From contig CAWDJZ010000013.1 of assembly GCA_963802765.1 (NCBI GenBank), forward strand, positions 1 to 64,000: DNA of 64,000 bases. The letters are read 5' to 3'. Both the position numbers and the translations under genes were made by a program. This DNA is from Gaiellasilicea sp963802765. Its GTDB lineage: Bacteria > Actinomycetota > Thermoleophilia > Gaiellales > Gaiellaceae. Of the stretch, positions 17,489 to 26,358 are shown piece after piece. The notes under the pieces were generated by a model that saw nothing but the letters and a program-made list of their open reading frames with translations, did no database searches and was not told where the DNA came from. The first letter of the stretch is position 1. The number at the start of each line of letters is the position of its first letter.

Positions 17489-18216
17489 TCGACTTCCACG
17501 TCCATCAACCGGCTGCAGCCGCGTACGGGGCACCCGAGTACCTCCTCGCCATGGACGAGCTCGGCGTCGACGTCTCGGTCGTCTTCACCTACGAGGGTCT
17601 GCTGCGGCCAAGCGCCGCCGCCAACGACTCGCTCGCCGCCTGGGTCGCTACCGCGCCCGACCGGCTGGTCGCCTTTGCGACCGTCGACCCGCGCGATCCC
17701 GGCGCCGGCGAGGAGATCGAGCGCTGCGTCCGCGAGCACGGGATGCGCGGCGTCAAGCTCCACCCGTGGCTGCAGGGCTTCTCCGCGCACGAGCGCGGCT
17801 TGGAGCGCGTCTGCGAGGCGGCGGCGCGGCTCCGCGTCCCGATCCTCTTCCACGACGGCACGCCGCCGTTCTCGACCCCGCTCCAGCTTGCGACTCTCGC
17901 AGGCCGCCATCCGGAAACGCAGATCGTGCTCGGGCACGGCGGCCTGCACGACCTCTGGCGGGAGGCGATCGAGGCGGTTCTGACGACGGCGAATGTGCAT
18001 CTCTGCATGTGCGGCACGCCCGGCTACGCGATGCGGGCGATCGTCGCGCGCTGCCCGATCGAGCGGCTCCTCTTCGGCACGGACGCAGGGCTCCGGCCCG
18101 AACCGCTGCAGCGATACGCGGTGCTCCGCGTCCGCCAGCTCGGCGAGCTCGATCTCGACGACGCGCAACGCGAGGCGATCCTCGTCACGAACGCTCGCCG
18201 GCTGCTCGCCGCATGA
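17485..18216 (+). CDS. Amidohydrolase-2 family metal-dependent hydrolase or decarboxylase (metal site intact)
   Basis: 243 residues. TIM-barrel enzyme of the ACMSD/LigW-like Amidohydro_2 family. Metal-ligand motifs are complete: DFHVH at residues 3-7, KLHPWLQGF in the middle, ILFHDGTPP, VLGHGG and FGTDAG. It hydrolyses a C-O or C-N bond or decarboxylates a carboxylated ring; the substrate is unknown. The start is coupled to the oxidoreductase, and its end overlaps the next amidohydrolase (18213-18216). Its phrases GTPPFSTPLQLATLAGR and KLHPWLQGF are clearly paralogous to the degenerate protein at 19752. Confidence 0.88.
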   Translation: MIDFHVHQPAAAAYGAPEYLLAMDELGVDVSVVFTYEGLLRPSAAANDSLAAWVATAPDRLVAFATVDPRDPGAGEEIERCVREHGMRGVKLHPWLQGFSAHERGLERVCEAAARLRVPILFHDGTPPFSTPLQLATLAGRHPETQIVLGHGGLHDLWREAIEAVLTTANVHLCMCGTPGYAMRAIVARCPIERLLFGTDAGLRPEPLQRYAVLRVRQLGELDLDDAQREAILVTNARRLLAA

Positions 18217-19067
18217 TCGACGTCCACTCGCACGTCCCCACCCACCGCGACCGCGTGCCGCCGGAGGAGATGGTCGTCAACGACAAGTGGCGTCCCGACC
18301 GCCCGGTCGCGGCGACGACCACGTGGGCCGACTACGCGACTGCGTTCGAGGACGTCGAGGTGTCCGTCGCGTTCACGATCGCCCGCAACCGAGACGAGGT
18401 CGTCCCGGCGCTGAACGACACCGTGGCGGCCTTCGTCGCAGCCGAGCCGACGCGCCGGATCGGCTTCCTCTCGATTCACCCCGAGGTCGACGGCGCGCTC
18501 GACGAGCTCGAGCGGGCCCGAACAGACCTCGGCCTGCATGGGATCAAGCTCGGCCCGAACTACCAGTCGTTCGACCCGCTCGGTGAGGCGGCACTGCGCG
18601 TCTACGGGCTCGCCGAGCGACAGGGGCTGCCGATCGTCTTCCACCAGGGCGCCTCGCCCGTCCAGGACGCTCCCCTCCGCTATGCGCACCCGCTGCTGAT
18701 GGACGAGATCGCGATCCGCTTTCCCGAGCTGCGCGTCGTGATGGCGCATATGGGCCACCCCTGGCAGCGAGAGACGATCGTGACGATCCGCAAGCACCCA
18801 CACGTCTATGCCGACGTCTCGGCCCTCTTCTACCGGCCCTGGAGCTTCTACGAGGCGCTCCGCCTCACGACGGAGTGGGGCGCGCTGGACAAGCTCCTCT
18901 TCGGCTCGGACTTCCCGATCGCGACCCCGGCGGAGACTGCCGCCGGGCTGCGTCGGGTGAACGATCCGATCGCGGGCACCTCGCTGCCGCCGGTGCCGCT
19001 CGACAAGATCGAAGAGCTGATCGAGCGGGATCCGTTGCCGCTGCTCGGGCTGGAACGGCCTAGCTGA
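18213..19067 (+). CDS. Second amidohydrolase-2 family hydrolase
   Basis: About 284 residues. DVHSHVP at residues 3-9 gives the HxH pair. Further metal-site elements are KLGPNYQSFDP, IVFHQGASP, VVMAHMGHPW and the FGSDFPIAT aspartate near the C-terminus. The fold is TIM-barrel; the reaction is hydrolysis or decarboxylation of an unknown ring or lactone. It is the last gene of the plus-strand trio, and its stop overlaps the convergent AAC(3)-like gene by 8 bp. That places the ends of two operons of one apparent pathway back to back. Confidence 0.88.
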   Translation: MIDVHSHVPTHRDRVPPEEMVVNDKWRPDRPVAATTTWADYATAFEDVEVSVAFTIARNRDEVVPALNDTVAAFVAAEPTRRIGFLSIHPEVDGALDELERARTDLGLHGIKLGPNYQSFDPLGEAALRVYGLAERQGLPIVFHQGASPVQDAPLRYAHPLLMDEIAIRFPELRVVMAHMGHPWQRETIVTIRKHPHVYADVSALFYRPWSFYEALRLTTEWGALDKLLFGSDFPIATPAETAAGLRRVNDPIAGTSLPPVPLDKIEELIERDPLPLLGLERPS

Positions 19068-19755
19068 GCCGCGCTCTCGCACGCGAGCAGCGGTAGCAGG
19101 CGGGGTCGGTGCAGAGCAGCGAGGCCGGATCGGCGTGCAGGAGCGCGACCGTGGCGTCGATCACGGCCGCTCCGGATACGAGTTGCGCGAGCGCACCACC
19201 CACCTTGCCGTCCCGAATCGCCCCCAGCGCCCGCAGCGGCCCCTCCAGCACGCCGAAGGCGCGGCTGCAGCCCGGAAAGCGGTCGTACCCGTGCGTCGGC
19301 CAGTCCGGGTCGAACGGGATGTCGAGGTACGGCGCGTCCGCGTGGAACTCGCCGACGTGCGCGGTCGTGTTCGACGTGTGGCCGACACCGAGCAGAAGGA
19401 CGAGACCACCGGCCGCCGCGAGCCGGTCGAGCGGGCTTCCGACCGTCGTCGCGCCTACGCGCTCGTGTCCCTCGAGCAGCTCGGCGGCACCCGCTCCGAT
19501 CGCCGCCAGCGAGTAGGTCGGGTGCGCCGATCGCACCGCCTCGGGCCGGCGGCGAAACGCCTCCGAGAGAGCGCCGGTGCGACCGGGTGAATCCGGCGCG
19601 AACGTCTGGTTGTCGTAGGTGAAGGTCGGCATCACGACGAGACCCTCGGGGCCGACCGCCGCGAGTAGCTCCTCGATCACGTCGTCCGCATCGAGGCCGC
19701 TCGCGCGCAGGGAGGAGTGGACGACGACGCGGTCGCCACCGCCGAGTCCGATCAC
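19060..19755 (-). CDS. AAC(3)-fold N-acetyltransferase family protein (probably metabolic)
   Basis: 231 residues of the Antibiotic_NAT (YokD/AAC(3)) family: DRVVVHSSLRASGL near the N-terminus, VGPEGLVVMPTFTYDNQ, the catalytic-region RSAHPTYSLAAIG and LLLGVGHTSNTTAHVGEF. Members transfer an acetyl group from acetyl-CoA to an amine. In this setting, last in an 11-gene uptake and catabolic chain and overlapping the preceding gene by 4 bp, it is more likely to acylate an amine intermediate than to give aminoglycoside resistance. The C-terminal CTDPACYRCSRARARLS has three cysteines and is unusual for the family. Confidence 0.82.
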   Translation of the reverse strand: MIGLGGGDRVVVHSSLRASGLDADDVIEELLAAVGPEGLVVMPTFTYDNQTFAPDSPGRTGALSEAFRRRPEAVRSAHPTYSLAAIGAGAAELLEGHERVGATTVGSPLDRLAAAGGLVLLLGVGHTSNTTAHVGEFHADAPYLDIPFDPDWPTHGYDRFPGCSRAFGVLEGPLRALGAIRDGKVGGALAQLVSGAAVIDATVALLHADPASLLCTDPACYRCSRARARLS

Positions 19756-20480
19756 AGCCCGAGCAGGCGGCCGAGCGTACCGCCGAGGATCGCGTCACGA
19801 GTGTCGCCGTCGTAGGGCGCTTCCGTGACACGCGCGAGCTCGATCGCAGCGTCGCCGAACGGCGCGTCTGTCGAGAAGAACACGCGCCGGCCGGTCCCGC
19901 TCGGATCCGACGCTGCGAGCGCCGTCGGCCACTCGACGTAGACGCTGTCGGCATAGACGTTCGCCGCAGCCGCGAGGGTCGCCGGCCCGTCGTGGGAGAA
20001 GTCGGTCGCGCCCGCCTTGCCGAGCAGGAAGCTGCCCTCGGGGAAGCGTCCGGCGAGCCACGCCACCTGGAGCGGCAGCGCGTGCGGCGGCGTGCCGGTG
20101 CGGACGTACACGGGCCAGCCGGACTCGATCGCGAAGGCGACGAGCGGCTCGGCCTGCCCGTCGAGGAGATCGAAGCCCTGGAGCGCCGGGTCGAGCTTCA
20201 GCGCCACGGCGCCGCCCTCACGCGCCCGGCGCACCTCCTCCACCGCGTCGGCCCCGAGCCACGGCGTCGCGACCGCGTACGCGAGCAGGCGCCCGCCGGA
20301 GGCCGCCGCGGCAGCGGCGGTGAGCTCGTTCCCCTCGCGATTGCGCACCGGGAGGTAGCCCTCGGCGGGCGAGACGAGGGTTCGGTCGATGCCGAGCCGG
20401 TCCATCGTCGCCAGCAGCTCCTCGGCGGTGAGCGAGGCGTCACGGCCGATCCCCAGCATCACGTGGCCGTCGAGCACCAT
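19752..20480 (-). CDS. Degenerate amidohydrolase paralogue lacking metal ligands
   Basis: 242 residues with the amidohydrolase TIM-barrel layout. It aligns by eye with the intact enzyme at 17485, yet the metal ligands are replaced. DxHxH reads DGHVM, KLHP reads KLDP (ALKLDPALQGF), LFHDGTPP reads VYVRTGTPP and LGHGG reads LGKAG; only the late Asp (FFSTDAPFG) stays. The frame is undamaged and translationally coupled (1-bp overlap upstream, 4-bp downstream), so this is unlikely to be decay. It may be a non-hydrolytic paralogue, a binding or regulatory subunit, or a metal-free enzyme. Confidence 0.75.
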   Translation of the reverse strand: MVLDGHVMLGIGRDASLTAEELLATMDRLGIDRTLVSPAEGYLPVRNREGNELTAAAAAASGGRLLAYAVATPWLGADAVEEVRRAREGGAVALKLDPALQGFDLLDGQAEPLVAFAIESGWPVYVRTGTPPHALPLQVAWLAGRFPEGSFLLGKAGATDFSHDGPATLAAAANVYADSVYVEWPTALAASDPSGTGRRVFFSTDAPFGDAAIELARVTEAPYDGDTRDAILGGTLGRLLGL

Positions 20481-21581
20481 CAGGCCGGCACCGCAGCCCG
20501 AAACGCGGTGGCCGCCGCGCGGAACGCCTCGAGGCCGGCGTCGGGGACGAGCGAGAGGTTGTAGAGGGCGAGACCCTCGGCGCCCGCGGCCGCGAGGCGC
20601 TCTGCATCTGCGCCGAGCTCGGTCCGCTCCGGCGTCCAGTTCGTGGAGACCGTGCCGGAACGACCGGCGAGCGCTCGAAGGCCGTCGAAGCGGGCCTGCA
20701 GCTCGTCGCCGGCGAGCGGGCCGCAGCCATAGAGGAGCGCGTCGGCGGCGGCGACCGACTCGGGCGAGACGCCCTGCAGCGCCGCCTGCGCGGGCGGGCC
20801 GGACGCGAACACGCGGAGAAAGCAGCCCTCGGCGTGCACGGCCGCCGCAACCGCTTCGACGAGCCGTGCGGCACCAGCGGCGCGTGCCGCCGCTAGCTCG
20901 GCCGCGAGCCCGTCATCGGCGGCGCCGTCGCCGAACGGCGGGCCGGCTGCCGCGCGGGCACGGGCTTCCAGGCCGGGCGGGACGAGTGCGCGGCACGAGT
21001 CGCAGAAGCACTGTGACGCGAGCAACCGCGCCTCCTCCGAGAGCGGCTCGAGCGCGAGCGTGAGCGTGTACGCGGGATCCCACGCGGGATAGAAGCCGGC
21101 CTCGAGGTCGATCGCCTCCGGCGCGAGCTGGGCCGCGACATCCCCGGCGAGCGCGGCGACATATTGCGATCGCGTCGGGCGAGGAGGGGCAGAGGCTGTG
21201 GCCCGCCGGGGAGCCGTCGAGCAGCTGCGCGGCCGCGTCGGGGTGCTCGGCAGCGAGCTCGCCGTTGTGGAGGCCGACGACCCAGGCCCGGAAGCGGAGG
21301 CCCGCACGCTCGCACGCTTCGCGGAAGCGGAACAGCGGCTCCGACCGCGTTCCCTCCGGTACGAGCGTGCCGTACCGGCCTCGCGACGGCTCGATGTAGA
21401 GCGTGCTGCGGGAGAGCACGCTGACCCGCCGGTGCCGCGGAAAGACGCGCCGGCCGCGGTGGTAGGCGACCGAGACCGAGACCGCGTCGCAGCCGAGCGC
21501 GAGCACCTGCGCCGCCAGCTCGTCCGGCCCGACGTGGTCGAGCTCCTCCGGATAGAGGAAGACCTGGACGCCCGCGTTCAC
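20480..21581 (-). CDS. Uncharacterised TIM-barrel-like protein with CxCxxC motif (one frameshift)
   Basis: From GTG 21581 (overlapping the previous stop by 4 bp) it reads VNAGVQVFLYPEELDHVGPD, CDAVSVSVAYHRGRRVFPRH and later RAWVVGLHNGELAAEHPDAA. After a one-base slip near 21167 (SPDAI to RSQYVAALAGD), it continues LEAGFYPAWDPAYTLTLALE and SQCFCDSCRALVPPG. It ends near VSTNWTPERTEL and AFRAAVPA. Length is about 366 residues. The layout resembles bacterial alanine-rich proteins with a glycosidase-like barrel, but I cannot name an activity. CFCDSC (CxCxxC) could bind metal. It sits inside the coupled catabolic chain between an enolase-superfamily enzyme and the degenerate amidohydrolase. Confidence 0.6.
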
Positions 21582-22692
21582 GCGGAGAAGCTCCGCCGCA
21601 CCTCGGCGCTCGGCTCGACCCCGAGGCCCGGCCCGTCCGGCAGGCGCGCGACGACGCCGTCGATGTCCAGCGGCTCGGCCAGCGTCGCGTCCTCCTCGTA
21701 GAAGTGGTGGCCGATGATCCCGTGCGGGATCTCGCTGATCCGCTCGCACGCACAGGCGACGTGCAGTTGCGCCGCGGCGCCGATCCCCATCTCCCCGTTC
21801 GCGCCGATCACCACGTCCAGGCCGAGCTCGTTCGCGAGCCGCGCCGACTCGACGGCGCGCTCCAGCCCGGCACTCTTGCCGACGTACAGGCTGACGACGT
21901 CCGCCGCGCCCGAGCCGGCCGATGCGGAGCACGTCCGCCTGCGAGTAGACCGACTCGTCCGCGATCAGGGGGACGCCGAGCGCCCGCACCTCGCGCAGGC
22001 CCTCGAGGTCTTCCGCCCGGACGGGTTGCTCGATGAAGGCGATCCCGGAGTCGGCCAGACGCGGCACCGTCGCGAGCGCGACATCCAGCGGCCAGCCGCC
22101 GTTCGCGTCGGCGCCCACGAGCGCGTCGTCGCCCGCCAGCTCGCGGGCGAGCGCGATCCGGGCCACGTCGGCGTCGGGGTCGCGCCCGACCTTGACCTTG
22201 AAGGAGCGGAAACCGAGCCCGACGGCCGTCTCGTAGCCCGCGCGCAGGTCGTCGCCGTCGCCGCTGAGGGAGATCTTCACCGGCACCTCACGCCGGTGCG
22301 GGCCGCCGAGCAGCTCGGCGACGCCGACACCGCGCGTCCGCCCGAGCGCGTCCCAGAGAGCCGTGCTGACGCCGGCCTTCGTGAACCAGTTCCCGCGCAG
22401 AATGCGGTCGAACTCGGTCGCGTGCGCCTCGATCGGCGAGAGTTGCCTGCCCGACGAGCACCGGAGCCAGCACGTCGCGCACGAAATGAGTGGCCGTGAT
22501 CGCGTCCTCGCCGCTCCACGCGGCCGTCGCGCTCACCTCCCCGAAGCCCTCCGCGCCCTCGTCGGTGACGATCCTGACCAGCGTGAACGTGGACGCGTCG
22601 TGGACGACGCGCGCCCCTCGCACCTTGAGCGCGGCTTTCGCACGGCCGGTGACTGTCGTCGTCTCGACGGCCGCGATCGTCGGCCCGCTCAT
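21578..22692 (-). CDS. Enolase-superfamily enzyme, muconate-lactonizing-enzyme subgroup (two frameshifts)
   Basis: The correct protein is assembled from three frames with extra bases near 22447 and 21915. It starts MSGPTIAAVETTTVTGRAK and has the enolase-superfamily signatures FRSFKVKVG (KxK acid/base pair), VGADANGGWPL, AFIEQPVRAEDLEG and LIADESV. A lysine follows on the opposite side in SLYVGKSAGL. That lysine arrangement belongs to the MLE subgroup, which covers cycloisomerases, dipeptide epimerases and N-acylamino acid racemases. It would abstract a proton alpha to a carboxylate, using Mg. It begins 1 bp after the creatininase stop and is coupled to the next gene. The substrate is unknown. 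Confidence 0.8.
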
Positions 22693-22693
22693 G

Positions 22694-23433
22694 TCAGGCA
22701 CCGGTGTCGGCGAGCTGCTCGAACGCGGCGGCGACGGCCGCGACGCAGGCCGCGACCGCCCGCGCGCCTCGCTCGCGCGAACCCTCCTCGGGGTGATCGG
22801 TGAAGCCGTCCAGCTCCTGCCAGCGGCCGGGCTCACTGATGAAGAGGCCCGGGGACGCGTCTCCGGGCGTCGCCGGGCGACGGTCTCGTGAGGTCGGGCC
22901 TGACGCGGTCGGGGTCGAGCGCGAGCAGGAGCGACGTCTCGAAGCTCCCGGCGTGGCCTTGCACCGGGCCCCTCGATCGCGCCCGGTTCGACGAGATCCG
23001 ACGGCATCGCGGTCGCGGCGACGAGGCCGAGCTCGCGCGACGCTTCGGCGACGGCGATCGCGCAGGCAGCCGAGTTGCCGCCGTGCGCATTGAGCACGAA
23101 CACGCGCTTGATACCCGCCGACGCCGCCGAGGCGAGCAGATCGCGGAGGACGAGCTGGAACGTCGAGGTAGCCAGAGAGAGCGTGCCCCCGAACGGGAGG
23201 TGGTGGTGCGACGCGCCGAAGGCGAGAGTCGGCGCGAGCAGGATCGTCTCCGGCCGCGCGGCCGCCTCGGCTGCTCGCTCCGCGATCGTCTGGGCGATCA
23301 GCGCGTCGGTTGCCGTCGCGAGATGCGGGCCGTGCTGCTCGGTCGAGCCGACCGGCAGCACGAGGAGGGCATCGGACGCGACCGCACGGATCTCGTCACG
23401 CGTGAGCGCGTCCCAGCGGCGGACTGCACTCAT
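22694..23433 (-). CDS. Creatininase family amidohydrolase (two frameshifts)
   Basis: MSAVRRWDALTRDEIRAVAS opens the protein. The family metal motif is VLPVGSTEQHGPHLATATDA, followed by GASHHHLPFGGTLSL and FVLNAHGGNSAA. These are the classic creatininase/MftE/FAPy deformylase motifs with Zn ligands from Glu, His, Asp and His. The frame changes near 22975 (extra G after CCC) and near 22870, after which it reads SPGLFISEPGRWQELDGF and ends EQLADTGA. Members hydrolyse cyclic amides or formamides (creatinine, FAPy), or process peptides in mycofactocin synthesis. Its ATG overlaps the ABC ATPase stop, so a transported amide is a reasonable substrate. Confidence 0.85.
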
Positions 23434-24479
23434 GGCTTCTCCCGCGCCGCCTCCGCGAGCAGGCTCACCGCCGACTGGGGGAAGTGGCAGGCGGCCGTGT
23501 GACCCTCGGCGACCGGCTCGAGGGCGGGGTCGACGGTCTGGCAGCGCTCGCGCTCGCCGAGGGGGCAGCGAGGGTGGAAGCGGCAGCCGCTCGGAAGCTC
23601 GTCCGAGGCGAGCGCCTCGCGCAGGCTGATCTGCTGACGGGGCGCATCGCCCGGGGCGGGTGGGATCGAGGCCAGCAGCGCGTGGGTGTAGGGGTGTTTC
23701 GGGTCGGCGAACAGGGCATCGCGGGGACCCTGCTCCACGATCCGGCCCAGGTACATGACCGCGATCGTGTCGGCCATGTAGCGGACGACGCCGAGGTCGT
23801 GAGTGACGAAGAGATAGGTCAGGTCGAGCCGGTCCTGCAGGTCGCGAAGCAGGTTGAGGATCTGCGCCTGGATCGACACGTCGACCGAGGAGACGGCCTC
23901 GTCGAGGACGACCAGCTTCGGGTTGAGCGCCAGCGCGCGGGCGATGCTGACCCGCTGGCACTGGCCGCCGGAGAGCTGGCGCGGATACGCCGTCGCGTGC
24001 TCCGGCCGCAGACCGACCAGCTCGAGCAGCTCCGCCACGCGCAGCCGCCGCTGCTTCCTCGAGAGCGAGCGGTCGTGCACCAGCAGCGGAAACGAGATCG
24101 CCTGCTCGACGGTCTTGCGCTTGTTCAACGAGGCGTATGGATCCTGGAAGACGATCTGCATCTCGCGCCGCAACCGGCGCAGCTCGCGCGAGCCCACCTG
24201 GTAGAGATCGGTCGACTCGAAGCGCACGGTTCCCGCGGTCGGCTCGTCCAGCCGCAAGAGAAGCCGCGCCAGCGTCGACTTGCCCGATCCCGATTCGCCT
24301 ACGAGCCCGACCGTCTCGCCCCGGTTCAGCACCAGCGAGACGTCGTCCACGGCCTTCACCACCCGCCGTGAGCGCGGCCCGCCCAGCCGGAAGTGTCGGC
24401 TCAACCCCTCCACCACGACCAGCGGCTCACGCTCCCGCGCGGGCTCCGAGGCCGTCACCGCCACGTCCGTCGCGCTCAC
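23430..24479 (-). CDS. dppF: Dipeptide/oligopeptide ABC transporter ATP-binding protein (DppF/OppF type)
   Basis: About 349 residues from GTG 24479, overlapping the upstream ATPase stop. Walker A is GESGSGKST, the Q-loop VFQDPYASL, the signature LSGGQCQRVSIARALA, Walker B LVVLDEAVSSVD and the H-loop THDLG. The oligopeptide-type C-terminal extension is present with cysteines CRFHPRCPLGERERCQ, which marks Dpp/Opp ATPases. It powers import by the adjacent permeases in the cytoplasmic membrane. The nearby enzymes imply a modified peptide or amide-like substrate. Confidence 0.93.
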   Translation of the reverse strand: MSATDVAVTASEPAREREPLVVVEGLSRHFRLGGPRSRRVVKAVDDVSLVLNRGETVGLVGESGSGKSTLARLLLRLDEPTAGTVRFESTDLYQVGSRELRRLRREMQIVFQDPYASLNKRKTVEQAISFPLLVHDRSLSRKQRRLRVAELLELVGLRPEHATAYPRQLSGGQCQRVSIARALALNPKLVVLDEAVSSVDVSIQAQILNLLRDLQDRLDLTYLFVTHDLGVVRYMADTIAVMYLGRIVEQGPRDALFADPKHPYTHALLASIPPAPGDAPRQQISLREALASDELPSGCRFHPRCPLGERERCQTVDPALEPVAEGHTAACHFPQSAVSLLAEAAREKP

Positions 24480-25483
24480 GAGGGTGGAGCTCCGACAGGG
24501 AAGTGACATTCCACGGTCTGCTCACGGACGGGAGCCGGCTCCGGCACGTCCTGGACGCAACGCTCGCGCGCATACGCGCAGCGCGGGTGGAACGGGCAGC
24601 CGGACGGGAGCCGGTGCGGCAGCGGCGGCTGACCGGAGATCGCGGCGATCGGCTTCGTGACGTCGCGGTCGAGGCCGCAGATCGAGTCGAGCAGCGCCTC
24701 GGAGTACGGGTGCGCTGGAGTCCGCAGCACCGACTGCGCGCTGCCGCTCTCGACGATCCGGCCGGCGTACATGACGTGAATGTCGTCGCAGAAGGACGAG
24801 GCGAGCCCGAGGTCGTGCGTGATGAGGATCACGCCCATCCGCCGTTCCTCGACGATGCGGCCGAGCATCTCCATGATCCGAGACTGCGTCGTCACGTCGA
24901 GGGCGGTCGTGGGCTCGTCCGCGATGAGCACGTCGGGGTTGGTGCAGATCGCCATCGCGATCATCACTCGCTGGCGCATGCCGCCGGAGAACTGGTGCGG
25001 GTGGTCGTCCAACCGCCGCTCGGGGTGCGGCAGCCCCACGTCGCCGAGCACGTCGATCGCTCGCTCGCGCGCCTCGCGCCTGCCGACGCGCTCGTGCGCC
25101 GCGATCGCCTCGGTGATCTGCGCTCCGACGGTCATCAGCGGGTTCAGCGACGACATCGGATCCTGGTAGACGGTCGAGATCCGTCCGCCGCGGATGCGCG
25201 CCATCTCGCGCTCGGACACACCCGCGAGGTCGCGGCCGCGGAGGATCACCTCTCCTTCGGCGATCCGGGCCCGCGGCGGCAACAGCCGCATGAGCGAGAG
25301 CGCCGTCAGCGACTTGCCGCTGCCCGACTCGCCCACGATCCCGAGCCGCCGGCCCTGCCGTACCTCGAACGAGACGCCGCGCACCGGCCTGATCGGCTCG
25401 CGGCGCGGCAGAGCGATCTCGACCACGAGGTCGCGGACCTCGAGGACGACGTCGGTCGCGGTTTCCGGCAGTGTCGCGGTCAC
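24476..25483 (-). CDS. dppD: Dipeptide/oligopeptide ABC transporter ATP-binding protein (DppD/OppD type)
   Basis: About 335 residues from GTG 25483 (VTATLPETATDVVLEV). Walker A is GESGSGKSL, the Q-loop VYQDPMSSLNPLMTV, the signature FSGGMRQRVMIAMAI, Walker B LIADEPTTALDVT and the H-loop THDLG. The C-terminal cysteine-rich segment CPFHPRCAYARERC is also present. It forms the ATPase heterodimer with DppF. Start and stop overlap both neighbours by 4 bp, so the four membrane and ATPase genes are translationally coupled. Confidence 0.93.
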   Translation of the reverse strand: MTATLPETATDVVLEVRDLVVEIALPRREPIRPVRGVSFEVRQGRRLGIVGESGSGKSLTALSLMRLLPPRARIAEGEVILRGRDLAGVSEREMARIRGGRISTVYQDPMSSLNPLMTVGAQITEAIAAHERVGRREARERAIDVLGDVGLPHPERRLDDHPHQFSGGMRQRVMIAMAICTNPDVLIADEPTTALDVTTQSRIMEMLGRIVEERRMGVILITHDLGLASSFCDDIHVMYAGRIVESGSAQSVLRTPAHPYSEALLDSICGLDRDVTKPIAAISGQPPLPHRLPSGCPFHPRCAYARERCVQDVPEPAPVREQTVECHFPVGAPPS

Positions 25484-26358
25484 GAGTGCGCGGGGTCGAG
25501 GACCTTCTGGATGTTGTCGCCCAGCGTGTTCAGGGCGAGCACGGCGACGAGGATCACGAGCCCCGGGAAGATCGGGTAGTAGTAGGAGCTGTAGAGGTTC
25601 GAGTAGCCCTGCTGGAGCAGCGTCCCCCATGAGGTGTCCGGCGGCTGCACGCCGAGGCCGACGAAGCTGAGGCTCGCCTCGACGAAGATCACCTCAGCGA
25701 GGACGAGGCTCGCGCGCGCGCCGAGCACGGGGAGCGCGTTCGGCAGGAGCTCACGCGCGACGATGCGCTTCCCGGAGGCGCCGACCGAGACGGCGGCGAC
25801 GTAGTAGTCGGAACGGAGCTCGGCAAGGAGCGTCGAGCGCGCAATCCGCGCCGTCGCCGGCGCGAAGATGATGCCGAGGATGACGATCATGCTCACCGTC
25901 GAGGCGCTGAAGGCAGCGACGAGCACGAGCGCGACGAGGATTGCCGGCATCGCCATCAGCGTGTCTGCGGCGCGCATCAGGACCTCGCCCAACCAGCCCT
26001 CGCGAAACGCTGCCGTGAACCCCCAGACGACGCCGAGAAGCATCGCAAGCGTGGTCGCGGCGAAGGCGACGATGATCGACGTGCGTCCGCCGTAGAGCAT
26101 GCGCGTGAACAGATCCCGGCCGAGCTCGTCGGTGCCGAAGAGGTGCTCGCGCGACGGCGGCGCGAAGAACCGGTCGAAGTCCAGCGTCGTCGGCTCGTAG
26201 GGTGCGAACAGCGGCGCACCGAGCGTCCCGACGACGAGCAGCGCGACGACAATCGCCGCGACCGCGGCGGCGGGACGCCGGAACAGCCGCCGGATCACCG
26301 AGTCGGTGCGCGCCGCGGGCGTGATCTCGACGGGGACGGTCGGGACGACGGTGCTCAC
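25480..26358 (-). CDS. dppC: Dipeptide/oligopeptide ABC transporter permease (DppC/OppC type)
   Basis: 292 residues. The N-terminal transmembrane helix is followed by the OppC-type segment DFDRFFAPPSREHLFGTDEL and GRDLFTRMLYGGRTS. The BPD_transp_1 core follows with the EAA-type loop (ASGKRIVARELLPNALPVLG). The end LNTLGDNIQKVLDP is typical of DppC. It makes half of the membrane channel with DppB, whose gene it overlaps by 4 bp (ATGA at 26355-26358). Confidence 0.93.
   Translation of the reverse strand: MSTVVPTVPVEITPAARTDSVIRRLFRRPAAAVAAIVVALLVVGTLGAPLFAPYEPTTLDFDRFFAPPSREHLFGTDELGRDLFTRMLYGGRTSIIVAFAATTLAMLLGVVWGFTAAFREGWLGEVLMRAADTLMAMPAILVALVLVAAFSASTVSMIVILGIIFAPATARIARSTLLAELRSDYYVAAVSVGASGKRIVARELLPNALPVLGARASLVLAEVIFVEASLSFVGLGVQPPDTSWGTLLQQGYSNLYSSYYYPIFPGLVILVAVLALNTLGDNIQKVLDPAHS

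Noticed and set aside
19060..19755. Aminoglycoside resistance gene
   Set aside because: Family membership alone does not prove it; the gene is embedded in a coupled catabolic chain with no mobile element or other resistance gene.
21578..22692. Pseudogene call for the broken enolase-superfamily gene
   Set aside because: All catalytic residues are retained and breaks are single extra bases; many unrelated genes show the same kind of break.
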